From Halobaculum roseum (GTDB taxonomy: Archaea > Halobacteriota > Halobacteria > Halobacteriales > Haloferacaceae): DNA of 64,000 nucleotides. Made by a program: the position numbers and the translations under genes. Location: NCBI RefSeq assembly GCF_019880245.1, contig NZ_CP082286.1, forward strand, positions 886,521 through 950,520, in the 5' to 3' direction. Shown here piece by piece: positions 39,576 to 48,593 of the stretch (its first letter is position 1; each line of letters opens with the position of its first letter). The notes under the pieces were generated by a model that searched no databases, was not told the origin of the DNA, and saw nothing but the letters and a program-made list of their open reading frames with translations.

Positions 39576-40832
39576 ATGACCGACGGTTCAGATTCCGCCG
39601 CTCGCGACGCAGCCGACGCGGGATCGCTCGGCGGCGACCCCGGCGGCGAACTCGGGCCGGCGGCGCTCGCGCGCCTGCTTCGCGACGGCGAGCCGGTGTC
39701 CGTGCTGGACGTGCGCGACCGCCCCGAGTTCGAGGCGTGGCACGTCGACGGCCGCTCGGTGACGGCGAGACACGTCCCGCACGTGAAGTTCGTCGCCGCG
39801 GCCGCGACGGACGACGCGAGCGACCCGCTCCCCGACGACCTCCCCGAGCCGATCCTCGTCGTCTGCGGCCGGGGGAAAGCGAGCGCCGAGGTCGCGGGCG
39901 ACCTCGCCGACGCCGGCGTCGACGCGGTGAACCTCGCCGGCGGCATGGACGCGTGGGCCGGGACGTACCTCGCGGAGCCGCTCGTCAGGCGAGGCGACCT
40001 GACCGTGATCCAGTACCAGCGTCCCTCCTCGGGCTGTCTCGCGTACCTGATCGTCGCCGGCGGCGGTGAGGGCCGCGAGGGCGACGACGGCGACGACCGC
40101 GAGGCGCTCGTCGTCGACCCGCTGCGCGCGTTCGCCGACCGCTACGTCGAGGACGCCGCCGAGATGGGTGCGACGCTCCGGTTCGCCGTCGACACGCACG
40201 TCCACGCGGATCACGTCAGCGGCGTCCGCGCGGTCCGGGAGGCGACCGGCGGCGACGCCGAGGTCGTGCTCCCGGCCGGCGCGACCGTTCGCGGCCTCGA
40301 GTTCGACGCGACGCTGTTGGCCGACGGCGACGTGCTCCGGATGGGCGACGCCGAGGTGTCGGCGATCCACGCCCCGGGACACACGAGCGAATTGACCTGC
40401 CTGCGGCTCCACCGCGACGACCCCGACGCGGCTGACGTGCTGTTCACCGGCGACGCGCTGTTCCTGAACGGCGTCGGCCGGCCGGACCTGGAGGAGGGCG
40501 ACGACGGCGCGCGCGACCTCGCCGAACGGGCGTACGACACGCTCCACGACCGGCTGCTCGCGCTCCCCGAGGACACCCTCGTCGCGCCGGGGCACTTCGC
40601 CGACCCCGCCGACGCCCGCGGCGACACGTACGCCGCGCCGCTTTCGGCGCTGCGCGACCTCGACGTGCTCGGCCTCGACCGCGCGGCGTTCGTCGACCGC
40701 GTCGCGTCGTCGCTGCCGCCGCGCCCGGCCAACTTCGAGCGGATCGTCGCGACGAACCTCGGGGTCGAGTCGATGGACGACGGGGAGGCGTTCGAGGCCG
40801 AGTTGGGCCCGAACAACTGCGCGGTCGGGTAG
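39576..40832 (+). CDS. Rhodanese / metallo-beta-lactamase fusion protein
   Basis: A 418-residue sulfur-metabolism protein. The N-terminal rhodanese domain has SVLDVRDRPEFEAWHV and the active-site loop VVCGRGKAS with catalytic Cys97. The C-terminal metallo-beta-lactamase domain has HVHADHVSG near residue 205, HAPGHTSEL, and LFTGDALFLNGVGRPD, which supply metal ligands of persulfide dioxygenase-like (glyoxalase II family) enzymes. The likely job is to oxidise or transfer persulfide sulfur. In the best-known bacterial fusions the dioxygenase is N-terminal and the rhodanese C-terminal; here the order is reversed. The product ends GPNNCAVG. Confidence 0.87.
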   Translation: MTDGSDSAARDAADAGSLGGDPGGELGPAALARLLRDGEPVSVLDVRDRPEFEAWHVDGRSVTARHVPHVKFVAAAATDDASDPLPDDLPEPILVVCGRGKASAEVAGDLADAGVDAVNLAGGMDAWAGTYLAEPLVRRGDLTVIQYQRPSSGCLAYLIVAGGGEGREGDDGDDREALVVDPLRAFADRYVEDAAEMGATLRFAVDTHVHADHVSGVRAVREATGGDAEVVLPAGATVRGLEFDATLLADGDVLRMGDAEVSAIHAPGHTSELTCLRLHRDDPDAADVLFTGDALFLNGVGRPDLEEGDDGARDLAERAYDTLHDRLLALPEDTLVAPGHFADPADARGDTYAAPLSALRDLDVLGLDRAAFVDRVASSLPPRPANFERIVATNLGVESMDDGEAFEAELGPNNCAVG

Positions 40833-40887
40833 TCACAGGATCGCACGCCGACCGAGCACTTTTCCGCGCCGGCGTCGCCGTCCCCGC

Positions 40888-41691
40888 ATGAGCGAACGCG
40901 AGGTCGTCGAGCGCACCGAGGCGCCGCTGACGACCGACGGGCTGCGGGCGGACCTGCGTGATCTGGGCGTGAGGCCCGGCGAAACCGCCCTCGTCCACTC
41001 GTCGCTGTCGGCGATCGGGTGGGTCGCCGGCGGCGTGCCGACGGTCGTCGACGCGTTGCTCGGCGCGGTGACGGAGGACGGAACCCTCGCGGTTCCGACA
41101 CACTCGACGCAACTGTCGGACCCGGCCGACTGGGAGAACCCGCCCGTTCCCGACGACTGGATCGAGACGATCCGCGCGGAGGGGGCGCCGTACCGGCCCG
41201 AACTGACGCCGACGCGGGGGATGGGCGCGATCCCGGAATGCCTGCGCGACTACCCCGGCGCACGCCGCAGCCGCCATCCGACCACGTCCTTCGCCGCGTG
41301 GGGAGCCCATGCCGAGGCGGTGACGGCGGATCACGCGTACGACTCGCCGATGGGGGAGGACTCGCCGCTGGCGCGGCTGTACGAGCGCGACGCGCTGATC
41401 GTCAGGGTCGGCGTCGACGCGAACACGTCCCTCCATCTCGCGGAGTACCGCGCCGACTACGGCGGGGACCCCGAGACGAACGGCGGGCCGGTGCTCGTCG
41501 ACGGCGAGCGCGAGTGGGTCGAGTTCACCGAGCCCGAGTCGCGCGACGACTTCCGGGAGATCGAGGCGGCGTTCGAGGCCGAACACGGGTCGGAGGTGTG
41601 GCGGGGCCGCGTCGGCGATGCGGAGGCGACGATCTGTCGGATGCGACCGCTGGTCGACTTCGCGGCCGAGTGGATGGAGGCGAACCGCTAG
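40888..41691 (+). CDS. AAC(3)-family N-acetyltransferase
   Basis: A 267-residue enzyme similar to aminoglycoside 3-N-acetyltransferases. It shows VHSSLSAIGWVAGGVPTVVDAL near residue 35, TLAVPTHSTQLSDP with the catalytic-type histidine, and YDSPMGEDSPLARLYERDA. The family acetylates an amino group from acetyl-CoA; in archaea the natural substrate is unknown and resistance is not implied. It ends convergent with the kinase gene: the palindrome CTAG at 41688-41691 provides both stop codons. Confidence 0.85.
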   Translation: MSEREVVERTEAPLTTDGLRADLRDLGVRPGETALVHSSLSAIGWVAGGVPTVVDALLGAVTEDGTLAVPTHSTQLSDPADWENPPVPDDWIETIRAEGAPYRPELTPTRGMGAIPECLRDYPGARRSRHPTTSFAAWGAHAEAVTADHAYDSPMGEDSPLARLYERDALIVRVGVDANTSLHLAEYRADYGGDPETNGGPVLVDGEREWVEFTEPESRDDFREIEAAFEAEHGSEVWRGRVGDAEATICRMRPLVDFAAEWMEANR

Positions 41692-42782
41692 GGTCCGGCC
41701 TCCCGGGCGCCGTTTCGGTCCCGGCGAGCGTGCCGCCGCGATCGGAACCGTAGCTCGACGCGGACCCCCCGAGGGTCGCGGTTCTCGATGGTCAGCCGGC
41801 CGTCCGAGAGCTCCACGACCCAGTAGATGACCCACAGCCCCAGTCCGCTGACGTGCTTGAGCGGGAACTCCTGCAGCTTCGCGAGCGCGTCGAGCTCCTC
41901 GCTCGGGATGTCCGAGCCGTCGTCGACGACCGTCACGGTCGTCCACTTCCCCTCCTCGGCGACGGTGAGGGTGATGTCGACCGCGTCGTCGTTGTGACGG
42001 ACGGCGTTATCGAGCGTCTCGCGGATCGCCGTCCCCGCCGACGGGTGGACGACGGCGGCGGCGTGTTCCGGGATCGACGCGCGGAGATCGATCTCGGGGT
42101 GCGTCTCGTGAAAGCGGCGCACCTCCTCGCGCGCGACGGTCGCCAGGTCCGTCTCGACGGACTCGTCGGCGTTCCACAGGTCCGCGAGCGTCTGCGCCTT
42201 CTCGGAGAGCTCGTGGACCCGGTCGACGTGGTCGATCAGCGTCCGAAGGTCCGACTCGACATCGGCCTGGTCCGTCGACTCCGCGGCCGAATCGGCGACC
42301 CCCCGAATGATGCTCACCTCGTTGCGGATGTTGTGTCGGAGGACCCGCTGGAGGACGGTGAGCCGTCCGGTCAACTGCTCTTGGGCGGCTCGCTCGGCAC
42401 GAACCCGTTCGACGTAGTAGCCGACGAGCCCGCCCGAACTCGTCCCCAGGCTCCAGCCGATCGAGAGGACCAACCACCCCTCCGTGACGGGCTCGCCGCT
42501 GGCGTGGCGGGAGACGGCGTACACCGCGGACAGCCCGCCGACGACGACGCCGGCACCGAGGCTCGTCGCGACGAGTCGGGCCACGCGCTCGCTCGGGAGC
42601 TGCTCGCGACGGACGCGAACGGCGACGAACGCGAGCACGCCGGCGAACACCAGGAGGATCGACGCCTCCGCGAGTTCTATCGGGTACGGGTCCTCGTCGA
42701 GCAGAACGTGTCCGATCGCGAGACCGAGGACCGCCGCCGCCAGCGCCGCGGGGAACAGCCGGACGCCTCGATCCCGTATCAC
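41688..42782 (-). CDS. Membrane-bound sensor histidine kinase
   Basis: A 364-residue kinase. The N-terminal 140 residues hold about five helices (FPAALAAAVLGLAIGHVLL, ILLVFAGVLAFVAVRV, LVATSLGAGVVVGGLSAVY and WLVLSIGWSLGTSSGGLVGYY). The phospho-acceptor segment is RVLRHNIRNEVSIIRGVADS near residue 160. The ATPase domain has ETLDNAVRHND, VDDGSDIP and SGLGLWVIYWVVE. The atypical short DGSDIP element and weak G boxes are common in haloarchaeal kinases. No response-regulator gene is adjacent. Confidence 0.88.
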   Translation of the reverse strand: MIRDRGVRLFPAALAAAVLGLAIGHVLLDEDPYPIELAEASILLVFAGVLAFVAVRVRREQLPSERVARLVATSLGAGVVVGGLSAVYAVSRHASGEPVTEGWLVLSIGWSLGTSSGGLVGYYVERVRAERAAQEQLTGRLTVLQRVLRHNIRNEVSIIRGVADSAAESTDQADVESDLRTLIDHVDRVHELSEKAQTLADLWNADESVETDLATVAREEVRRFHETHPEIDLRASIPEHAAAVVHPSAGTAIRETLDNAVRHNDDAVDITLTVAEEGKWTTVTVVDDGSDIPSEELDALAKLQEFPLKHVSGLGLWVIYWVVELSDGRLTIENRDPRGVRVELRFRSRRHARRDRNGAREAGP

Positions 42783-42827
42783 TGCCTGCGGGTTCCGACC
42801 GGGGCGATGAAACTGTTGTGGCGGACC

Positions 42828-43163
42828 TCAGTCGTCGTCAGCGGCGGCGCCGGCCGTCGCGGCGGCGTCGTCCTCGATGCTCGGCGGGTACTTGCCGCGG
42901 TCGAGCTTCAGGTCCGACTGCGCGCGCGCCATGCAGGTGAGCGCGTAGTCCTCGGCTTCCTCCTCGGTGAGCGCGCGGGCGACGGCCGCCTGCTGGGCCA
43001 CCTCCCCCTCGACGATCTCGGCGGTGCACGCCAGACACATCCCGACCCGGCAGGAGTACTCCTGCGCGATGCCCTCCTCGATGCAGGCGTTCAGGATCGT
43101 CTGCTTGTCGGACACCTCGATGGTCTCGCCGGTGCCGACGAACTCCACGGTGTACTCGGCCAT
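42828..43163 (-). CDS. 2Fe-2S plant-type ferredoxin
   Basis: Electron carrier of 111 residues with the [2Fe-2S] pattern Cys38 (SCRVGMCLAC), Cys43, Cys46 and Cys77 (TCMA). The acidic tail (about 90-111) is halophilic. It starts MAEYTVEFVGTGETIEVSD. Unlike the larger haloarchaeal ferredoxin with an acidic insert, this is a short form. It may supply electrons to oxygenases, desaturases or P450s. No dedicated partner is adjacent. Confidence 0.93.
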   Translation of the reverse strand: MAEYTVEFVGTGETIEVSDKQTILNACIEEGIAQEYSCRVGMCLACTAEIVEGEVAQQAAVARALTEEEAEDYALTCMARAQSDLKLDRGKYPPSIEDDAAATAGAAADDD

Positions 43164-43249
43164 GCAACCAGTGTTCTCGGGTTCTCCCTTCTACGTTTCG
43201 CTCCGCGGACTAGCCGTCGGACAGCTCTCGCACCGCGGTCGGTCGGGCC

Positions 43250-44062
43250 CTACCGCCCCTCGAACTCCGGCTGGCGCTTCTCGGTGAACGCGTCGACCCC
43301 CTCGGCGTGGTCGTGCGTGTCGAAGACGGTCGCCTGCGCGCCGGCTTCGTGTTCGATCGCCTCCCCCAGCGTCGCGAACTCCGAGCGCAGCAGACGCTTC
43401 GACGTTCGCAGCGCGACCGTCGGCCCCGAGGCGATCCGATCGACCAGCATCGAGACGCGGGCCTCGAACTCGTCGTCGCCGACGGCGTGGTTCACGACGC
43501 CGAGCTCCTCGGCGCGCTCGGCGCTCAACAGCTCGCCGGTGTAGACGAGCTCCTTCGCGACGTTCTCGCCGACGAGGCGCGGCAGGAGATAGGAGGTGCC
43601 CGAGTCGACCGCGAGGCCGACCTCGCGGAAGCCGAAGCCGATCTGGGCGTCCTCGTGGAGCGCGGTCACGTCGCAGGCGATGGCGAGGTTCGCCCCCGCG
43701 CCGAACGCGGCGCCGTCGATCTTCGCCACCGTCGGGAACTCGCACTCGTACACCCGCTTCACGCACCGACCGATCTCCTGGATCACGTGGCGCACCGCGT
43801 GGTCCACCGGCTCCTGTGACTCCTGGCGGTCGAGCATCGAGTCGATGTCGCCGCCGGCACAGAACGCCGGTCCCTCGCCCTCGAACACGACACAGCGGGT
43901 GTCGCCGCCCTCCAGGTCGTCGATCGCCGCCTCGATCCCGTCGGTCATCGCGACCGACAGCGCGTTTCGTCGGTCGGGGTCGTTCAGGACGACGCGCGCG
44001 ACTCCCTCGTCGTCGCGTTCGAGTCGGACGGTGCCGTCGGAGAACTTCGTCGTGTCGGCCAT
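43250..44062 (-). CDS. Enoyl-CoA hydratase/isomerase family protein
   Basis: Crotonase-fold enzyme of 270 residues: MADTTKFSDGTVRLERDD start, oxyanion-hole motifs AFCAGGDIDSML near residue 65 and DGAAFGAGANLAIACD near 118, and a family region GFREVGLAVDSGTSYLLPRLVG. It probably hydrates or isomerises acyl-CoA intermediates in beta-oxidation-like or ring-cleavage pathways. It is followed by the acyl-CoA ligase gene upstream on the same strand, 116 bases apart. Exact substrate undetermined; the menaquinone enzyme MenB is a separate gene at 49331. Confidence 0.9.
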   Translation of the reverse strand: MADTTKFSDGTVRLERDDEGVARVVLNDPDRRNALSVAMTDGIEAAIDDLEGGDTRCVVFEGEGPAFCAGGDIDSMLDRQESQEPVDHAVRHVIQEIGRCVKRVYECEFPTVAKIDGAAFGAGANLAIACDVTALHEDAQIGFGFREVGLAVDSGTSYLLPRLVGENVAKELVYTGELLSAERAEELGVVNHAVGDDEFEARVSMLVDRIASGPTVALRTSKRLLRSEFATLGEAIEHEAGAQATVFDTHDHAEGVDAFTEKRQPEFEGR

Positions 44063-44178
44063 ACCGGGGCGACGGGGCCCCGGGGTTTGGTCGTTTCCCC
44101 GCGCTCGGGGGAGGTCGATCGGGGGCGCCACTGGCGCCCGCGGAGCCCGTGGGTGGTGGAGGAGTGGCGGGTGAGTGC

Positions 44179-45735
44179 CTACTCCCCGCGAAGCTCGAAC
44201 TTCTGGACCTTCCCGGTCGTCGTCCGCGGCAGCTCCTCGACGAACTCCACTTCCCGCGGGTGTTTGTACTCCGCGAGGTTGTCGAGACAGAACTGTTTGA
44301 TCTCCTCGGGCGTCACGTCCGCGTCCGGGACCGGGACGACGAACGCCTTCACCGTCTCGCCGCGGCGGTCGTCCGGGATGCCGACGACCGCGGCGTCGGC
44401 GACGGCCTCGTGCTCGAAGAGCAACTCCTCGACCTCCCGCGGATAGACGTTGTACCCCGCGGTGTTGATCATGTGCTTCTCGCGGTCGACGATGTAGAAG
44501 AAGCCGTCGGCGTCGTGGTAGCCGATGTCGCCGGTGTGGAACCACCGCTTCCCGTCGTGCTCGGTGAACACCTCCTCGTTCGCCTCCGGGCGGTCGTGGT
44601 ACCCCTGCATCACGTTCGGCCCGTGGATGACGACCTCGCCGGTGATGTCGTCCAGGTCGACCTCGTCCTCGTCGACGGGGCCCTCCCCGACCGGCGCGAC
44701 CTCCTCGAACTCGTGGTCGACGATCATCGACTCGACGCCGGGGAGCGTCTTCCCGATGGAGCCGACGCGCCGGCCCGCCTCGGGGCGGTTGAAGTGGGTG
44801 ACGGGGCTGGTCTCGGTCAGGCCGTACCCCTCGTAGATGTTCACGTCGTACAGCTCCTCGAAACGCCGGAGCACCTCCACGGGGATGCCCGACCCGCCGA
44901 CGCCGCAGAGTCGGAGCGACGAGAGGTGTCGCTCCTCGGCGTTCGGCTGGTTGATGACGTCGTTGTACATCGCCGGGACGCCCTGGAACACCGTGAGTTC
45001 CTCCTCCTCGACGAGGTCCAGCGCCTCCTGTGCGTCCCACGAGGGCAGGGGGTAGTACGCCGCCCCCTCGAACAGCGAGGCGTTCATCACGACCGTCATG
45101 CCGTAGATGTGGAACAGCGGGAGGACCCCGATCTGTTTGTCGTCGGGTTGGAGCCCGCCCGGGAGGAGGTCGGCCGACACCTGCGCGTTCGACGCGAGGT
45201 TGTGGTGGGTGAGGAGGACGCCCTTCGGCGTCCCGGTCGTCCCCGAGGTGTACGGCTGGCAGGCGATCTCGTCGTCGCCGCGGGCGACGGTGTCGAACTC
45301 GGGCGCGCCGCAGAACTCCTCGAAGGAGACGGTTCCCTCGACCGACTCGCCGACGGTGACGACCGTGTGTACGTCGGTGTCGTCGCGTACCTCCTCGACG
45401 AACCCCGCCAGGTCCGGGATCGTGACGACCACCTCCGCGCCGGAGTCCGAGAGCATGTGCTCGATCTCCCGTGCCTTGTACTGGGGGTTCATCGGGACGA
45501 CGACCCCGCCCGCACGCAGGGTGCCGTGGAAGCCGACGACGAACTGCGGGAGGTTCGGGAGGTAGATGCCGACGCGACCGTCCTCCTCGAGGCCCGCCTC
45601 GGCGAGGCCGGACGCGAACGCGGCCGTCTGCCCCCAGAACTCGCGATAGCTGATGTCGGTCCCGCGGAAGGAGACGGCCGTCTCCCCCGGGTACTCCTCG
45701 ACGGTCGACCCGACGTGCGTGACGAGGTTTGTCAT
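44179..45735 (-). CDS. Acyl-CoA synthetase (AMP-forming ligase)
   Basis: ANL-superfamily ligase of 518 residues that activates a carboxylate as acyl-AMP and then acyl-CoA. Core motifs are PYTSGTTGTPKGVLLTHHN (A3), IYEGYGLTETSPVTHF (A5), WFHTGDIGYHDADG (A7/A8 hinge region) and the C-terminal catalytic lysine in TTTGKVQKFELR. The sequence resembles long-chain fatty-acid CoA ligases. It lies within 1 kb of the menaquinone genes menC-menA and could therefore serve as o-succinylbenzoate-CoA ligase (MenE), which is otherwise not seen here; this is an inference from position. Confidence 0.92.
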   Translation of the reverse strand: MTNLVTHVGSTVEEYPGETAVSFRGTDISYREFWGQTAAFASGLAEAGLEEDGRVGIYLPNLPQFVVGFHGTLRAGGVVVPMNPQYKAREIEHMLSDSGAEVVVTIPDLAGFVEEVRDDTDVHTVVTVGESVEGTVSFEEFCGAPEFDTVARGDDEIACQPYTSGTTGTPKGVLLTHHNLASNAQVSADLLPGGLQPDDKQIGVLPLFHIYGMTVVMNASLFEGAAYYPLPSWDAQEALDLVEEEELTVFQGVPAMYNDVINQPNAEERHLSSLRLCGVGGSGIPVEVLRRFEELYDVNIYEGYGLTETSPVTHFNRPEAGRRVGSIGKTLPGVESMIVDHEFEEVAPVGEGPVDEDEVDLDDITGEVVIHGPNVMQGYHDRPEANEEVFTEHDGKRWFHTGDIGYHDADGFFYIVDREKHMINTAGYNVYPREVEELLFEHEAVADAAVVGIPDDRRGETVKAFVVPVPDADVTPEEIKQFCLDNLAEYKHPREVEFVEELPRTTTGKVQKFELRGE

Positions 45736-45873
45736 GCCATCGAGTCGGAAGGACGGTCCCGGCTAAAGTCTTTCCCGGTCGTTCACGAAGGTCGGCGCCC
45801 GCGTTGGGTTCTCGCGACCGCACCGCGTCCGCGAGTCGGTGGAGCCATTGCCGTGGGGGACCGACGGGCGGGC

Positions 45874-46371
45874 ATGAGCGATCCGACCAAAGGCGGACGC
45901 GACCGCGTTCGCCCGGCTGCGACGCGCAGACGGCTCCTCACGGCGGTCGCGGCCGGAGCGACAGCAGGGCTCGCGGGCTGTACCGCCGGCGGCGACGACG
46001 GCGAAGACGGCTCCGGCGGCTCCGAGCGGTTCGACGGCTACCTTTCCGACGCGGAGGGGTTCGACGGCTCGGTCGCCGACAGGACGGGTGACAGCGAGGT
46101 GACCGTCGCGGTCGGCGCCGGCGACCGCGGCTACGCGTTCGACCCCGCCGCCGTCCGCGTCTCCCCCGGCACGACGGTCGTCTGGGAGTGGACGGGAGCG
46201 GGGAGCAGACACAACGTCGTCGACGAGGACGGCGCCTTCGAGAGCGAGTACTACGCCACCGAGGGGGAGACGTTCTCCCGGGAGTTCACGGACCCTGGCG
46301 TCACGAAGTACTACTGTAGCCCCCACCGGAACCTCGGGATGAAGGGCGTGGTCGAGGTCGTCGAGGACTGA
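45874..46371 (+). CDS. Halocyanin (blue copper lipoprotein)
   Basis: Membrane-attached type 1 copper protein of 165 residues that carries electrons at the outer face of the cytoplasmic membrane, typically between menaquinone-linked complexes and terminal oxidases. A Tat signal RRRLLTAVAAGATAGLAGC ends in a lipobox Cys36. The cupredoxin domain has copper ligands His113 (SRHNVV), Cys148 (YYCSPH), His151 and Met156 (LGMKG). It starts MSDPTKGGRDRVRPAATRRR; the upstream in-frame sequence is a shadow of the opposite-strand genes. Its closeness to menaquinone synthesis fits a shared role in respiration. Confidence 0.93.
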   Translation: MSDPTKGGRDRVRPAATRRRLLTAVAAGATAGLAGCTAGGDDGEDGSGGSERFDGYLSDAEGFDGSVADRTGDSEVTVAVGAGDRGYAFDPAAVRVSPGTTVVWEWTGAGSRHNVVDEDGAFESEYYATEGETFSREFTDPGVTKYYCSPHRNLGMKGVVEVVED

Positions 46372-46425
46372 ATCGAGCGCACGCGCGACGCCGTCCCACG
46401 TCGACGGCGCCCCACCCGTAACCGG

Positions 46426-47499
46426 TCACTTCACCAGTTCGTCGAACGCGTCGCCAGCGATCCCCGGCCCGGTCGGCACCGCGATCCGACCGTTCTCGAC
46501 GGGCACCGGATCCGTTGTGATGAGGTCCTCAGCGAGCAGGTCGCCGGTCGCGAGCCCGTGTGCGCGCTGGTCGCCCCCGGGGAGCGCGGCCGCGACGTGG
46601 ACCGCCGCGGTCCGCGCGACGGCCGCGTCGATGGTGGTCGTGACGACGGCGTCGAGGCCGGCGTGGGCGGCCGCGTGACCGGCCGCGAGCGCCCGCGAGG
46701 GACCCCCCAGCGCCATCGGCTTCAACACGACCGCGTCGGCGGCGCCGGCGGCGATCACCTCGCGAACGCCGTACCGCGTCAGCGACTCGTCGAGGGCGAC
46801 GGGCGCGCCGACGCCGCGGAGCGCGGCGTGGCCCGCGAGGTCGCCCGCGGGCAACGGCTGTTCGACGTACTCGACGAGGCCGTCGAGCGCCGCGAGCGCG
46901 CGTCGTGCCGTCGGCCGGTCCCAAGCGCCGTTGGCGTCGACGCGGAGCGTGACGGCGTCGCCGTCTGCCCTCGATGCGTTGCGGGCGTCGTCGACCGCGC
47001 GGACCCGCTCGATGTCCTCTTCCACGGGTCTCGCGCCGACCTTCAGTTTCACCGTACGGTACCCGGATTCGACCGCCGCCTCCGCGGCGGCGACGGTGTC
47101 GGCCGCGCTCCCGTCGCTGACGGTCGCGTTCACCGGCACCGACGACGCGGCCGGACCGGTCGCGTCGTCGGCTCCGTCGCCGTCGCGGGCGAGCGTCGCG
47201 GCCACCGACCGTCCCGACCGGCGGGCGAACGCGTCGCGATACGCCGACGTGACGGCGTGGCGGGCGGCGGGCGTCTCCGGCCCGGGCGGGGTTCCCTCGT
47301 CGCGGGCGCGTTCGAGCGCCGCCCGACACTCGGGGAGGGACTCGGTCCACCCCGGCAGCGGCGTCGCCTCGCCGACGCCGGTCGTCCCGGCGAGGTCGAC
47401 GCGGACGAGCAGCCCCTCCCGCGTCTCGATGTCGCCGGCGGCCGTCGACAGCGGCGTCGCGAGGTCGAGCGCGAACGCCCGGAGCGCGACGACGGTCAC
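46426..47499 (-). CDS. menC: o-Succinylbenzoate synthase
   Basis: Enolase-superfamily enzyme of 357 residues that dehydrates SHCHC to o-succinylbenzoate in menaquinone synthesis. The KxK motif YRTVKLKVGARP near residue 150, metal-binding DANGAWDRP, a Glu in EQPLP and the DES motif VALDESLTRYG, and the later lysine in VVLKPMALGG are all recognisable. The start is a GTG whose frame overlaps the menA stop (GTGA, 47496-47499), indicating coupling; an ATG-based longer frame would run through menA out of frame and was rejected. It lies in the menA-menC pair near menB and menD. Confidence 0.93.
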   Translation of the reverse strand: MTVVALRAFALDLATPLSTAAGDIETREGLLVRVDLAGTTGVGEATPLPGWTESLPECRAALERARDEGTPPGPETPAARHAVTSAYRDAFARRSGRSVAATLARDGDGADDATGPAASSVPVNATVSDGSAADTVAAAEAAVESGYRTVKLKVGARPVEEDIERVRAVDDARNASRADGDAVTLRVDANGAWDRPTARRALAALDGLVEYVEQPLPAGDLAGHAALRGVGAPVALDESLTRYGVREVIAAGAADAVVLKPMALGGPSRALAAGHAAAHAGLDAVVTTTIDAAVARTAAVHVAAALPGGDQRAHGLATGDLLAEDLITTDPVPVENGRIAVPTGPGIAGDAFDELVK

Positions 47500-48443
47500 A
47501 GCGCCAGCCCGACGGCGAACAGCGCCGCGAACGCGGCGAGCAGTTTCCCGGTGCGCTCCAACGCCGGGTTGAGTGCGTCGCCCGCGGTCTCCGTCAGGAC
47601 GGTCCGCGTGAGTGGGACGGCGAGCGGGAGCGTCGCCAGCGGCAGCAGCGCGGTGGGGTCGCCCGTCGAGCGCCAGAACACCGGCGGGATCGCGTAGGCC
47701 ATCCCGAGCAGGAGGACGAACTGGACCCGCGAGAAGCCGTAGCCGAACCGGACGGTGAGGGTGTTCTTGCCCGTCTCGGCGTCCTCCTCGCGGTCCCTGA
47801 GGTTGTTGACGACGAGGATGTTCGTCGAGATGGCGGCGATCGGGAGGGCGGCGACGACCGCTGCGACGGGGACCAGCTCGGCCCGCGGAACGAGCGTGAG
47901 GAAGTCGACTCCCAGCGCGGCGGCCGCCTGCACGTAGTAGGTTCCCGCGACGGCGACGAGGCCGAAGAAGACGAACACGAACACGTCGCCGAGGCCGTGG
48001 TACGCCAGCGGGTACGGGCCGCCGGTGTAGGCGACGCCCATCGCGACCGAGACGAGCCCGACGATCATGATCGGCAGGCCCGCGACCGCGACGAGGTAGG
48101 CGCCGACGAGGATCGCCGCGAGGAAGGCGATCCACATCGCGCGCTTCACCTCGGCGGGGTCGATGAGACCGCCCGCCGTCACCCGAGTGAATCCCTCGCG
48201 GTCCGCCGTGTCCGCGCCCTTCTCGGCGTCGTAGTAGTCGTTCGCGAAGTTCGTCCCGATCTGGATCAGCGCGGCGCCGACGAACGCGACCAGCGCCGGC
48301 AGGGGCGCGAACACGCCGTCGCGGACGGCGAGGCCGGTCCCGACGAGGACGGGCGCCAGCGCCGCCGGCAGTGTCTGCGGGCGCGCGGCGATCACCCACG
48401 CCCGCCGTCTGGAGATGTCCGACTGACTCGTCTCCGTGCTCAT
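47496..48443 (-). CDS. menA: 1,4-Dihydroxy-2-naphthoate polyprenyltransferase
   Basis: UbiA-type membrane prenyltransferase of 315 residues that attaches the isoprenoid chain during menaquinone synthesis. The first Asp-rich motif is in NFANDYYDAEKGAD, and the second is NLRDREEDAETGKNTL. About eight helices are visible. The start MSTETSQSDISRRRAWV follows a divergent spacer. Translation continues into menC through the GTGA overlap. Motif 1 NDYYDAEKGAD is characteristic of MenA rather than the lipid enzyme at 56290. Confidence 0.95.
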   Translation of the reverse strand: MSTETSQSDISRRRAWVIAARPQTLPAALAPVLVGTGLAVRDGVFAPLPALVAFVGAALIQIGTNFANDYYDAEKGADTADREGFTRVTAGGLIDPAEVKRAMWIAFLAAILVGAYLVAVAGLPIMIVGLVSVAMGVAYTGGPYPLAYHGLGDVFVFVFFGLVAVAGTYYVQAAAALGVDFLTLVPRAELVPVAAVVAALPIAAISTNILVVNNLRDREEDAETGKNTLTVRFGYGFSRVQFVLLLGMAYAIPPVFWRSTGDPTALLPLATLPLAVPLTRTVLTETAGDALNPALERTGKLLAAFAALFAVGLAL

Positions 48444-48593
48444 TGTCGGAGACTGGAACGGGCGGGGTATGAAGGGTGGGCTTCGCGGGCGGCGGCAGGG
48501 CCGACGACGGCGCGGCCGGCGGGCAGGACTGCGGGACGCGGAGACCACTGCGGCGACGGGGAGAGCTATACGTCGTCCGGATGAGGGGGTCGT

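Noticed and set aside
43250-45823. 857-codon minus-strand fusion of a ligase-region frame with enoyl-CoA hydratase
   Set aside because: The N-terminal part is a wrong-frame reading of the acyl-CoA ligase gene; the real hydratase starts at 44062 with MADTTKFSDG.
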